Origin: MWBF01 sp040772005
GTDB lineage: Bacteria; Chloroflexota; Anaerolineae; CG2-30-64-16
NCBI GenBank assembly: GCA_040772005.1
Contig: JAXGYZ010000016.1
Coordinates: forward strand, 1 to 64,000
Direction: 5' to 3'
Length of the DNA: 64,000 nt
Numbering within the stretch: the stretch's first letter is position 1; each line of letters starts with the position of its first letter. Position numbers and translations under genes: made by a program. Shown one piece after another: positions 27,843 to 36,885 of this stretch. The notes under the pieces are model-generated. The model had not been told where the DNA came from. It was given only the letters and a program-made list of their open reading frames with translations, and ran no database searches.

Positions 27843-29035
27843 TGAAAGAGAACACCGACACGCTTCGTCCCAGCGACCTGGCGCTGTCCAGCTACGGCTC
27901 GCCCCTGCGCAAGCCGGTGATCGGCTGGCTGCTGGGTGTCGCGCTGGCCGCGCTGATCATCTACAGCCTGCGGAGCCTGATGCCGTTCTTCAGCGCAGCC
28001 AATCCGCAGCATCTGCGCGTCTTCGCCACCGCGCTGGCCGTCACCGGCGCCATCACCGCGATTCCGGTGCTGGTCCTGCGCTGGCTGGACCGGCGGGAGC
28101 CAGAGCCGTGGCTGTTCTACGCCCTGGCCTTCGCCTGGGGCGGGCTGATCGCCACCGCGATCTCTGCGGATATCAACACTGGGCTCAAAGAGGCACTGCC
28201 GGGACTGTTTGGCGCGATCCTCAGCGCGCCGTTCGTGGAAGAGGCGGCCAAGGGGCTCGGTCTGCTGGTCTTCGTGCTGCTGCTGCGCGACGAGTTCGAC
28301 GGCCCGCGCGACGGCCTCATCTACGGCGCGCTGATCGGCCTGGGGTTCATCTGGTTGGAGTCGTCGGTCTATATCGTGCGGAGCTTCGATGAGAACGGGA
28401 CGGTCGCATGGGCATTTCAGATCGGGTCGCGCTACGTCCTTGCCGGCCTCAACGGCCACGCCATCTACACCGGCCTCACGGGCACGTTCATCGGCTTCGC
28501 GCTCATCCAAAGAAACTGGCTGCGCAAGCTCATCCTGCCGATTGCCGGCTACGTGCTGGCCGCGCTGTCGCACATGGCATGGAACGGGTTGGGCACCGTG
28601 ATCACAGCCCTGACGGCCAATACGATCGGCAGGCTGACCATGCCGCCCGCGGTTATGAACTCTATTGGAAGCGATCTTGCGAATATGCCTTTCTGGCTCA
28701 GCTGGCTGGCGAACGTGCTCGCGCTCCTCGTCGCCAACGGCCTTGCCTACCTGATCATCCTGCTCGGCCTGCGGCGCAGCGGTCGCTGGGAACGCGGTGT
28801 CATGGTCGAGCACCTGCGTGACGAAGTAGGGACGCCCTCCGTTACGGCCGACGAATACGAGCAGATCGAGGGCAAATGCGAGCCGCCGGCCGGGGACAAG
28901 ACCGCGCGTGAGATCTTCACGGCGCAGTGCAACCTGGCCAAGCGCAAGTTCCGCCTGCTGCTGCGCGGCCGGCCGATGGACGCCGACCCGGTGGTGCAGG
29001 CCTGGCGCCAGGAGTTGAGGCAGCTGCGCGCATGA
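27842..29035 (+). CDS. PrsW-like membrane protease
   Basis: 397 residues with about eight membrane helices. The PrsW/CPBP-like metalloprotease signature EEAAKG lies in SAPFVEEAAKGLGLL (near 128-134), and later membrane motifs GFIWLESSVYI, HAIYTGLTGTF and LSHMAWNG carry the Glu and His residues expected in the active site. PrsW proteins cleave membrane anti-sigma or other factors. A soluble cytosolic tail of about 100 residues with helical, charged sequence follows. Translation is coupled by 1-base overlap to the preceding lipoprotein and 4-base overlap to the next gene, so the three probably act together at the envelope. Confidence 0.82.
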   Translation: MKENTDTLRPSDLALSSYGSPLRKPVIGWLLGVALAALIIYSLRSLMPFFSAANPQHLRVFATALAVTGAITAIPVLVLRWLDRREPEPWLFYALAFAWGGLIATAISADINTGLKEALPGLFGAILSAPFVEEAAKGLGLLVFVLLLRDEFDGPRDGLIYGALIGLGFIWLESSVYIVRSFDENGTVAWAFQIGSRYVLAGLNGHAIYTGLTGTFIGFALIQRNWLRKLILPIAGYVLAALSHMAWNGLGTVITALTANTIGRLTMPPAVMNSIGSDLANMPFWLSWLANVLALLVANGLAYLIILLGLRRSGRWERGVMVEHLRDEVGTPSVTADEYEQIEGKCEPPAGDKTAREIFTAQCNLAKRKFRLLLRGRPMDADPVVQAWRQELRQLRA

Positions 29036-29643
29036 AATCTTCAATCCTGCTCAACCTGTTAGTGATCCTGTGCGTCGCGGCAGCCTGCAACGGGCTGCCC
29101 AGGCCGGCTATCACTAACCAAGAAAGGAATAACGAAATGGCAACCATAAAGCCACCGAAACCTGGCGCACCCAAGCCAGACTACGTGACGAACCTCGAGG
29201 CCGCCTACGGCGCGCCGAGCCAGGCCGGGTTCGGCAGCGCCGTGTTCTACATGCAGATGAGTGCCGGAGATGAGCTGAGCAAGGCGGCGCTCGCAGCGTA
29301 CAGATATTTCGTCGGCGAGCTGTGGGAACGCTGGGGCGAGGATGCCTGGATGGGGCCTTGGAAGGAAGTCTACGCGCGCAAGGCGGGCGCCAAGCCCGAC
29401 ATCGTGGCCGAGCTGCGCGGCATCACGGATGTGGACGCCCGTAACTCGGCCCCGATGATCCTGGATGTGGTGCAGGACGCCCGGGCGGGGCGCGCCGCGC
29501 TGGCCGCCGCCTTCGACGATCCTGCGGTCACCGAGCTGCGCGTCTTCAACCTGGGGGACGGCGGGGCGATGTCGGGTATTCTCGTTGCGGGCCGCCGCGC
29601 GGCGACCGGCGAGGCGACGTTCCTGGTGTTCTTGTTGGATTAG
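29032..29643 (+). CDS. lipoprotein of unknown function
   Basis: 203 residues; short signal ending in VAAACNG (lipobox Cys about 19). The mature part begins with a Lys/Pro-rich segment (TIKPPKPGAPKPD) followed by a mixed alpha/beta domain with LSKAALAAYRYFVGELWERW and RVFNLGDGGAMSGIL. No family is recognised. An internal ATG (MATIKPP, 29137) with AAGGAA upstream could make a cytosolic form. The 4-base overlap with the PrsW-like gene suggests it may be a substrate or partner. Confidence 0.7.
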   Translation: MKSSILLNLLVILCVAAACNGLPRPAITNQERNNEMATIKPPKPGAPKPDYVTNLEAAYGAPSQAGFGSAVFYMQMSAGDELSKAALAAYRYFVGELWERWGEDAWMGPWKEVYARKAGAKPDIVAELRGITDVDARNSAPMILDVVQDARAGRAALAAAFDDPAVTELRVFNLGDGGAMSGILVAGRRAATGEATFLVFLLD

Positions 29644-29731
29644 GGGCGACCCTGTGTGGTCGCCCAGGGCGGGCCGCAGGCGCACGCCCACGCATCGTTA
29701 GCAGAGGGATCGCAGCTTTCAGGAGGAAAAC

Positions 29732-31825
29732 ATGTCCACTCTCCCGTTCCGACCCATGTCCTCACGAGCCGTGTGGCTCGTCCTTGCCGCGCTGGCGCTG
29801 GCCGTCATCCTGGCGCTGGCCAGCCCGGCGCAGCCGGCCGCCGCTTCCTGCGGCGGTGTGACCTCCGTTGGGACGGAGGCCGAACTCAACGCCGCGATTG
29901 CAGCCTACAATGCTGTGAACCCGGGTCCGTGCGTCTTCACCATCCAGTTGACCGCCGACATCAACCTGACGGCCAGCACGACCACCATCAACAACAACAC
30001 TTCCGGGGTGAGCCTGGTGATCGAGGGCAATGGCAGAACCGTGAACGGGCAGGGCACGGCCGGCGTCCGACCCTTCACAAAGAACTTCGGCCAGGTGACG
30101 ATCAACCAGATCACGATCACCGGCGGCAATAGGAATAGTGGCGGAGACGCCGGCGGCGGCATAACTGCTACCCAACTGGGGAGCCTGACCGTCACCAACA
30201 GCACCATCACTGGCAATGCGGCTGTGTTCGGTGGTGGCATAGCGAACTGCAATGGACCCTCCTGCATCCTGACCGTGCAAAACAGCACCATCAGCGGCAA
30301 TAGTGCCGGGACAGCAGGCGGCGCCATCTATGCGGTGGGCACGGTGACCATCGACAGCAGTACGCTGGTCAACAACACGAACGGGACTTTGGGCGGCGCC
30401 CTCGTAATGGTATCAAACACATCTACAATTACGGTGCGCAATAGCATCCTCGCCAATAGCGCCGGTGGCGCAGCAGACTGTAACATCAACTCTGGCGCTG
30501 GCGGCCCGCCCACTTTCACTGACGGCGGCCATAACCTGGTCGAAACGCCGGGCAACTGCGCCGCCAGCCTCACCGGCCCGGGCACCATTCTCAATCAGGA
30601 CCCGGCCCTTGGCGCGCTGGCGGACAACGGCGGCCCGACGCAGACGCACTTGCCGCAATTTGGTTCGCCCGTCATCAACGCCGGCGACACGACGTTGACG
30701 GTCGATCAGCGGGGCATCGCCCGGCCACAGGGCGCGGCCGATGATATCGGCGCGGTGGAAGTGGACACCTTCAACCTGACCATCGTCAAACAGACGGAAG
30801 GCGGCGACGCCACGTTCGACTTCGGCGCGGATGTCGCTGTGTCGCCGATACCGAACTTCAGCCTGACGACATCGGGCGGCACGGAGCAGCAGACGTTCAG
30901 CAACCTGGCGGCTGGGGAGTACAAGATCTACGAGGGGCCGTGGCCGCAGGGTTGGACGTTGAAGGACATCACCTGTGTGGGCGTCACCGGCGACGCCTGG
31001 TCGGGCGCCTTCCCCTACGCCGCGTTCACTGCTGCGCCGGGCGACAACATCACCTGCACCTTCACCAATCAAAAGCTGGGTACGATTAACATCATCAAGC
31101 AGGTGACACCGATCAACGCCAACGTTTTCAGTTTCACCGACACCATCGCTGCCCCCAACAGCTTTTCGCTGAGTCACGGCGAACAGAAGGCCTTCCTGAA
31201 CGTGACGCCGGGCACTTACACCGTGACGGAGGACCAGCCGGGCAATGCCTTCCAGCTGCGCAACATCAGCTGTGTGGACGATGTCACCACCGGCACTGCG
31301 TCGGTCGGCGACGTGAACACGCGCACGGCGACCATCAACCTGGATCCGGGCGAAACCGTCACCTGCACCTTCATCAACAGCAATCAGCCCCTGGCCGTCA
31401 CGCTGGCCAACTTCACCGCCGAAACTGCAACCGATGGCGCGCTGGTGGCGTGGGAGACCGTATCGGAGCTGGAGAACGCGGGGTTCAACCTGTACCGCAC
31501 GGCGACGCCCCAGACGCCAACCGCAGCCGACCTGCTGGCTACCATACCGTCGAAGGCGCCGGGCAGTTCGCAGGGCTTCTTCTACACCTACGAGGATACT
31601 ACGATCACAGCCGGCGCCACTTACTGGTACTGGCTGGAGGACGTAGACTTCAGCGGTGCGACCACGCTGCACGAGCCTGTCAGCGTGTTCTACGCGGCCC
31701 CGAACGCTGTAAGGTTGAGGGGATTCGAGGCGGTGCCTGCCCAGATGGTGTGGCCCTGGCTGCTCACGTTGCTTGCCGCAGCACTGGCTGTCGCGGGCGT
31801 CATCTGGCGGCGCATCCGCGCATGA
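29732..31825 (+). CDS. parallel beta-helix surface protein with prealbumin-like repeats
   Basis: 697 residues. Signal peptide, then a right-handed beta-helix region about 80-290 with many N-T-G-rich rungs (ITVTNSTITGNAAVFGGGI, VQNSTISGNSAGTAGGAI). It ends with the PxxGSP.INAGD...D.RG..RP..G..DIGA motif of the choice-of-anchor Q/CSLREA group. Two SpaA/prealbumin-like Ig domains follow (IVKQTEGG...CTFTN and IIKQVTP...CTFIN), a fibronectin-like segment, and a C-terminal membrane helix with RRIRA tail. It is anchored outside the cell; it probably functions in adhesion or glycan binding. A strong AGGAGG site precedes ATG 29732. Confidence 0.82.
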   Translation: MSTLPFRPMSSRAVWLVLAALALAVILALASPAQPAAASCGGVTSVGTEAELNAAIAAYNAVNPGPCVFTIQLTADINLTASTTTINNNTSGVSLVIEGNGRTVNGQGTAGVRPFTKNFGQVTINQITITGGNRNSGGDAGGGITATQLGSLTVTNSTITGNAAVFGGGIANCNGPSCILTVQNSTISGNSAGTAGGAIYAVGTVTIDSSTLVNNTNGTLGGALVMVSNTSTITVRNSILANSAGGAADCNINSGAGGPPTFTDGGHNLVETPGNCAASLTGPGTILNQDPALGALADNGGPTQTHLPQFGSPVINAGDTTLTVDQRGIARPQGAADDIGAVEVDTFNLTIVKQTEGGDATFDFGADVAVSPIPNFSLTTSGGTEQQTFSNLAAGEYKIYEGPWPQGWTLKDITCVGVTGDAWSGAFPYAAFTAAPGDNITCTFTNQKLGTINIIKQVTPINANVFSFTDTIAAPNSFSLSHGEQKAFLNVTPGTYTVTEDQPGNAFQLRNISCVDDVTTGTASVGDVNTRTATINLDPGETVTCTFINSNQPLAVTLANFTAETATDGALVAWETVSELENAGFNLYRTATPQTPTAADLLATIPSKAPGSSQGFFYTYEDTTITAGATYWYWLEDVDFSGATTLHEPVSVFYAAPNAVRLRGFEAVPAQMVWPWLLTLLAAALAVAGVIWRRIRA

Positions 31826-31905
31826 CGTGCGCCGGGCAGGGGCTGCTACACTTGCAGCCCCTGCCCGGCAAACAGCAACCCAAGAAGATATCTCTGCAGG
31901 AGTAC

Positions 31906-32109
31906 ATGATGGAGAGCACCACTTCTCAACACGATACCCACCCGGGTTCACCTCTGCCATCCCCTCGCAAGCGGTGGGAGGAGCCGGCCATTATTCTCGA
32001 ACGCGTCCTTCAGGTTTCTGCACAGGACGGGCCACCTGTCAGACCCAACGGGTTCCTGGGGCCTTTGTCCACATCTGGGAACTTGGGGCAGTGCGGCCTA
32101 CCATACTGA
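31906..32109 (+). CDS. small ORF, RiPP-precursor-like
   Basis: 67 residues from ATG 31906 (or 31909) with GCAGGAG just upstream, located alone between two secreted-protein genes. After an S/T/H/P-rich N-terminus comes KRWEEPAIILERVLQVSAQ, then a 25-residue tail rich in P, G, S, N ending GNLGQCGLPY. A W..P.I..E..L.V.A segment ahead of a short Cys/Ser/Gly tail is typical of leader-core peptides of ribosomally made modified peptides (lasso-like, PqqD-recognised). No modifying enzyme lies nearby, which weakens the idea. Confidence 0.45.
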   Translation: MMESTTSQHDTHPGSPLPSPRKRWEEPAIILERVLQVSAQDGPPVRPNGFLGPLSTSGNLGQCGLPY

Positions 32110-32137
32110 TTCCACGGAAAGGGAAACAAACGTAAGC

Positions 32138-34357
32138 ATGAACACTCGATTCAGCAAGATACCGGTGCTCCTGGTTGCGGGGCTGCTGCTCGCCGCATGC
32201 ACCGCAGCGCCCACCGTCACGCCCGCACCGACGGCGCCCGTGATTCAGCCCACAGCGCAGCCCGTTGCGCCGACCAGCCAGCCGGCGACCGAGCAGCCTG
32301 TAGCGCCCACGCCGACGGGCCTGGCGCCGGAGAGCGCGCCGGATGACGGCCTTGCCAAGGCCAGGGCCGAGGGCCTGCTGCTGGTCGGCAGCTCCCTGGA
32401 CAACCCACCCTACTCGACCTACAATGACCAGTACCGGCCTGCGGGCTTTGATGTGGCGCTCATCACGGAGGTCGCCCGGCGGCTGGGTACGCGTACTGAC
32501 ATCAACGACTTCACGTTCGAGGGCCTGCTGGATGCCCTCCAACTGAAGCAGGTGGACGTAGCCATCGCCGCAATCGACATCACGCCTGAGCGCGCAGCGC
32601 GGGTGGACTTCAGCACTCCCTACTTCGTGGGCGAGGATGGCATACTGGCAGCACCGGACTCGTCTATCCCGATCGTTCGGTCGCTGACGGACCTTCAGTC
32701 CCGGCGGGTTGGCGTGCAGCGGGGCTCGGCCTACGAAAGCTGGCTCCTGAGCACCCTGGTCCAGACCGGGCAGATGCCGGCCGGCAACCTGCTGTCCTAT
32801 GTCAGCCCGGATCAAGCAGTGGATGACCTGGATTCCGGGCATGTTGATTTGGTCGTCATGGATCGGCGACCGGCGGAAACCTTCGTGCGACAAGGCAAGG
32901 GCAAGCTGGTGGGCTACGGGCTCGACCCGCAGATGTTCGCCATTGCGGTGCGCAAGGGTTCGACGCTGCTGCCGGAAATCAATCGCATCCTGGCGGAGAT
33001 GGTGAGCGATGGCACGACCGGCCATCTCATCGAAACTTACTTGCAGTTGCCGGCAGAGGTCGTGATCCCCGCGCCCGAGGCCCCCACGCCTACGCCGATC
33101 CCCACGCCTCTGGCGCCGCCTACGCCCGTGCCCTGCATCGACGGCATGGCCTGGGTCGCCGACCTGAACCTGGACGACAAGAACATGACTGCGCCGCCGG
33201 TCCTCCAGCCCGGCCAGACGTTCACGAAGAGCTGGCGCGTACGCAACGCTGGCACTTGCAACTGGTCGGCCGACTTCTCGCTCACCTATCGCTCGGGCAA
33301 CACGCCTGCGGCCAAGATGGGCGGCAGCAACTTCAGGATCGGCAAGACGGTGGCCCCAGGCCAGACCATCGACCTGAGTGTCAACCTGGTTGCACCGCAA
33401 GCCCCAGGGACTTATCAGGGCTTCTGGCAGATGGCCAACGCCGGCGGACGGCCGTTCGGCGAGCGCATCTGGGTCGGCATTCGACTGCCCGCGCCGCCTA
33501 CGCCGCCGCCGCCCCCGACGCAGACGCCAGCACCTGGCATCTCCTTCGGTGCTGATCGCACGAACATCAACGCCGGCGAGTGCGTGAACTTCAACTGGAA
33601 TGTGACCGGCGTCCGGGCCGTGTACTTCTACCCCCAGGGCCAGCCGTTCCAGGGCTCTGGCGTGGCCGGGCAGAGCAGCAAGCAGGTATGCCCCGCCAAC
33701 ACGACCGTATATGAGCTCCGCATCGAGCGAGCGGATGCTTCAGTGGACCTCCGCCAGATCCAGATTAACGTCAACGCGGTGGCGGGCGCCCCCGTCATTG
33801 CTCAGTTCTCCTCATCGCCTGAGTTCGATGTCGACCCGGGGCAGTGCGTGTCCTTCCAATGGCGCGTAGACGGTGCGGTCAACCGCGTGGCATTGGTGCG
33901 CGACGGCTTCCCACTCTGGGACTATGCGCCGGTCGCAGGGTCGTTCAACGATTGCCCGCCCGGCGCGGGTCAGAAGAATTATGAACTGCAGGCCTGGGGG
34001 CCAGGCGGCTTCATCAAGAGCCAGCGGTCGTTGCTGGTCCGGCCCGGCTTCACGCCGCCGACCGCCGTGCCGGCGCCCCAGCCACCGCGTATCAATAGTT
34101 TCACGGCCAATCCGCCGCAGCTCAGCGCAGGCGCCAACTGCATAGTGCTGGAGTGGCAGATCTCAGGGCAAGGACTTGCCGCAGTCTGGCTCAGCCGCAA
34201 CGGCATACTGATCGCCGGCCCAGACGTGCAATCCCCTTACCAGGACTGCGTGGCTGTCAGCGAGGAAGGCACCACGCAAGTCTATGAGCTGCGGGTGGAT
34301 TCCGAGTCTGCCGGTTCCGCCCGTCAGGAGTTGACCGTGCCTTTCGGCCGCGGATAA
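32138..34357 (+). CDS. lipoprotein: solute-binding family 3 + NBR1-like Ig + Ig-like repeats
   Basis: 739 residues. Lipobox LLLAACTAA; a long P/T linker; a periplasmic amino-acid-binding (SBP_bac_3) domain, residues about 75-310 (VGSSLDNPPYSTYNDQYRPA, GFDVALITEVARRLG, DVAIAAIDITPERA). Next is an NBR1-type Ig domain (SWRVRNAGTCNWSADF, the aromatic/Cys motif of bacterial NBR1-like domains), and then three Ig-like units, each opening with an INAGECVNFNWNV / VDPGQCVSFQWRV / LSAGANCIVLEWQI motif. No permease or ATPase is adjacent, so the binding domain may act as a sensor or scavenger rather than a transporter part. Confidence 0.82.
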   Translation: MNTRFSKIPVLLVAGLLLAACTAAPTVTPAPTAPVIQPTAQPVAPTSQPATEQPVAPTPTGLAPESAPDDGLAKARAEGLLLVGSSLDNPPYSTYNDQYRPAGFDVALITEVARRLGTRTDINDFTFEGLLDALQLKQVDVAIAAIDITPERAARVDFSTPYFVGEDGILAAPDSSIPIVRSLTDLQSRRVGVQRGSAYESWLLSTLVQTGQMPAGNLLSYVSPDQAVDDLDSGHVDLVVMDRRPAETFVRQGKGKLVGYGLDPQMFAIAVRKGSTLLPEINRILAEMVSDGTTGHLIETYLQLPAEVVIPAPEAPTPTPIPTPLAPPTPVPCIDGMAWVADLNLDDKNMTAPPVLQPGQTFTKSWRVRNAGTCNWSADFSLTYRSGNTPAAKMGGSNFRIGKTVAPGQTIDLSVNLVAPQAPGTYQGFWQMANAGGRPFGERIWVGIRLPAPPTPPPPPTQTPAPGISFGADRTNINAGECVNFNWNVTGVRAVYFYPQGQPFQGSGVAGQSSKQVCPANTTVYELRIERADASVDLRQIQINVNAVAGAPVIAQFSSSPEFDVDPGQCVSFQWRVDGAVNRVALVRDGFPLWDYAPVAGSFNDCPPGAGQKNYELQAWGPGGFIKSQRSLLVRPGFTPPTAVPAPQPPRINSFTANPPQLSAGANCIVLEWQISGQGLAAVWLSRNGILIAGPDVQSPYQDCVAVSEEGTTQVYELRVDSESAGSARQELTVPFGRG

Positions 34358-34453
34358 CTCGTGTCGAGTCAGCCAGCTCCCCGGGCAAGGCTTCCGAGGA
34401 GCTGGCCCTCTTGGCCGGCTGACGCTGGCCGCAATTGTCTGAGGGGGCATACT

Positions 34454-35065
34454 ATGCCGGTTGTGACCGGGATCCTGGCGCTCGTTGCGATCATCGGGCT
34501 CTTGGTAGTGCAGTACGGCGGCGCAATCGGCGCTCTCTTCTTCGGGCGCAAGCTGCCGTGGATCTGGTTTGCGCTCGCAGTGCTCGAGACGGTCGGCAAG
34601 GTGCTGGCCGTGGCACTCTATCGTGACACCGACGCGATCCGGGCGAGCGTGAGCCTGGCCGGCGCTCTCCTAGCCGCTGTTCTGGCGCTCCTGCTGCAGC
34701 GGCGCTACGGCACCGTCGTCCTGGCTGTCGGTGGCTTTCTGGCAACAGGCCTCACGATCATCCAGACACTGGGGCCGCTGCTCAATCCGGCGCCGGAGTG
34801 GCTGGTGCTGGCTTTGCTTGGAGCAGGCGGCATTGCAGGCGCGGTTTGGGTGTTGAACAATCGAGCCACCGGAACGATTGTCCTCTCGGCCCTGGTCGGA
34901 GCCGGGATCCTGACCGACAATCTGATCGAACCACTGGGAATTGATGAGGCCCATCGCTTCCAGGTCTACGCCATCCTTGCGCTGGCGGGGATCGGTTTTC
35001 AACTCTGGCGGGAACGTCGCCATCGTGAGGGCGCCTCATCCCAGGCGCAAGGAGCAACGGCATGA
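34454..35065 (+). CDS. polytopic membrane protein, unknown
   Basis: 203 residues with about six membrane helices (TGILALVAIIGLLVVQYGG, IWFALAVLETVGKVLAVAL and others) and a short basic C-terminus. ATG 34454 was chosen because GAGGGGG lies seven bases upstream; the longer frame to 34361 is unlikely. It overlaps the next gene by four bases (ATGA at 35062). No family recognised; it may assist the membrane-bound deacetylase downstream. Confidence 0.65.
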   Translation: MPVVTGILALVAIIGLLVVQYGGAIGALFFGRKLPWIWFALAVLETVGKVLAVALYRDTDAIRASVSLAGALLAAVLALLLQRRYGTVVLAVGGFLATGLTIIQTLGPLLNPAPEWLVLALLGAGGIAGAVWVLNNRATGTIVLSALVGAGILTDNLIEPLGIDEAHRFQVYAILALAGIGFQLWRERRHREGASSQAQGATA

Positions 35066-36867
35066 TGGTCCAGCCGAGCCTTTACAACCGCCAGTCTCGA
35101 TCACTGACTCGCTGGTTCGCTGCGCTGCTTCTGCTGATGTTGGCTCTCAGCGCCGCAGGCTGCGCCAACGAAGTGCCTGGGGCCAGCCCGAATTTCCTCT
35201 ATGATCCCGCGGCACCGACCAGCCCGCCTGATCGACCTGTGCTCACGCTGGCGGATGACGACCGGATACTCGTCCTGGCCCCGCACCCGGACGATGAGAT
35301 TCTCGCCACCGGCGGTCTGATCCAGCAGGCACTTGCCAGGGGCTTGCCCGTGCAGGTCGTCTTCCTGACCAACGGGGACAACAACGAGTTTGCGTTCCTC
35401 TTCTTCAGCAAGGCCTTCACCCTGGATGCCAGCTCAGCCGTCTATGCCGGTCAGACGCGCGCCCTTGAAGCGCTGCGCGCCGGTCGCGAACTCGGCCTGG
35501 ATATTTCCAGAGAGACCTTCCTCGGCTATCCGGACTTCGGCACCCTGGAGATGTGGCTGAACCGCTGGGGCGAGGATCGCGAGGCGTTTCGCAGCATGTT
35601 TTCCGAACAGAACCAGGTCCCCTACTGGTTCGCCCGGACGCCGGACGCCACATACAAAGGGGAATCCGTCCTCGCCGAGATCGTTGCGATCCTGGTAGAC
35701 TTCAAGCCTACTAAGGTCTTCGTTTCGCACCCTGCGGACAAGAACCCCGACCACGCTGCGCTCTATCTGTTTCTCCGAACTGCACTGTGGGATCTGGACA
35801 ATCAGGTGGACCCGGCAGTCTACATGTACCTAACCCACTACGGTGAGTGGCCACAGCCGCGCGGGCTGCTGTTCGATGCGCCGCACGAGCCTCCCGCGCA
35901 GTTCGACGAAGCAGGGCGGTGGGTAGTGCTGCCGCTGGAGGCTGAAGAGGTCAGCACCAAGTTGGAAGCACTCAAGCGACACAAGACGCAGTATCAGGCC
36001 GCCGCGCCCTACCTGGAGTCTTTCATGCGTGCCAACGAGCTGTTCGACGCGCCACAGGACACGGTTCTCAGTACCGCGTCTCCTGAAGCCCTCGTTTTAC
36101 CGAGCGGAAGCGGAGCAGTCGACAACGAACCGGCGGCTGGATCGTCTGCGATCGGCATCCCCAGGCGGGTGCGGGTGGAGGGGAACGACCTGGTTATCGG
36201 CTTCGCGCTCGATGTCCAGGGGGGCGCTGGGGCGACCATCATGTTGATGGGTCACCGCGCTGATCGGTCCTTTGCCGAAATGCCCAAGATCGCGATCAAC
36301 ATGAAAGGCGGTAATCTTCAGGTTTCGGAACGAGGGCAGCGGATATCGGCCGATTCGATCAAAGTAACCAGCACGCAGGCGCTGACCGAGGTGAGGATTC
36401 CATTGAGCTTGCTGGGAGAGCCCGAACGCTTGCACTTCAATATCGGCCAGAGACTGTTGCCCGGTTCGAGCTCGCTGATCCACATCCTGGTGGGCATCGG
36501 GCTTGGCCTGGTGGGGGCGCTGCTTTCACAGGCTGCGCCCAACCTGATCGCTGCAATCGTGGGCTTTCTGGCCGGCGGCTACGTTTTGTCCGCCTTGGTT
36601 GGCAGCCTGACCCAATTGAGCAGCGCGGTCCACTGGGTCGTTTTTATCGCCGGTGGCCTGTTCGGCGTCTACCTGGCCGTAAAGTTCTTTGATCTGGCGC
36701 TGGTGATCCTCTCCGCGCTCTCCGGCGCGGGGACGCTGTCGGCACTGGGCGGTGAGCTGCTGAGCTTCAGCGGCACCATCCAGGCTGTCGTCTTCATCGT
36801 CTTGGCAGCCATCGGTATTGCGTTCCAACTGGGAGTCGTCAAGCCTGCCAAGCTGCGCGGCAAGTAG
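35062..36867 (+). CDS. PIG-L/LmbE deacetylase lipoprotein with membrane tail
   Basis: 601 residues. Signal/lipobox LSAAGC; the zinc-binding PIG-L motif APHPDDE near 73-79 and the second ligand segment FVSHPADKNPDHAAL (the H-x-D/N-x-x-H pattern of LmbE enzymes). The C-terminal third (from about 470) is a multi-helix membrane region (IHILVGIGLGLVGALLS, LAVKFFDLALVILSALSG) resembling the TMEM198/DUF4203 type. PIG-L enzymes remove N-acetyl groups from GlcNAc-type sugars, here presumably at the outer face of the membrane. Next to an acyltransferase-like membrane protein, it suggests envelope glycan modification. Confidence 0.83.
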   Translation: MMVQPSLYNRQSRSLTRWFAALLLLMLALSAAGCANEVPGASPNFLYDPAAPTSPPDRPVLTLADDDRILVLAPHPDDEILATGGLIQQALARGLPVQVVFLTNGDNNEFAFLFFSKAFTLDASSAVYAGQTRALEALRAGRELGLDISRETFLGYPDFGTLEMWLNRWGEDREAFRSMFSEQNQVPYWFARTPDATYKGESVLAEIVAILVDFKPTKVFVSHPADKNPDHAALYLFLRTALWDLDNQVDPAVYMYLTHYGEWPQPRGLLFDAPHEPPAQFDEAGRWVVLPLEAEEVSTKLEALKRHKTQYQAAAPYLESFMRANELFDAPQDTVLSTASPEALVLPSGSGAVDNEPAAGSSAIGIPRRVRVEGNDLVIGFALDVQGGAGATIMLMGHRADRSFAEMPKIAINMKGGNLQVSERGQRISADSIKVTSTQALTEVRIPLSLLGEPERLHFNIGQRLLPGSSSLIHILVGIGLGLVGALLSQAAPNLIAAIVGFLAGGYVLSALVGSLTQLSSAVHWVVFIAGGLFGVYLAVKFFDLALVILSALSGAGTLSALGGELLSFSGTIQAVVFIVLAAIGIAFQLGVVKPAKLRGK

Positions 36868-36885
36868 GCGACATGTGAGATCGGG

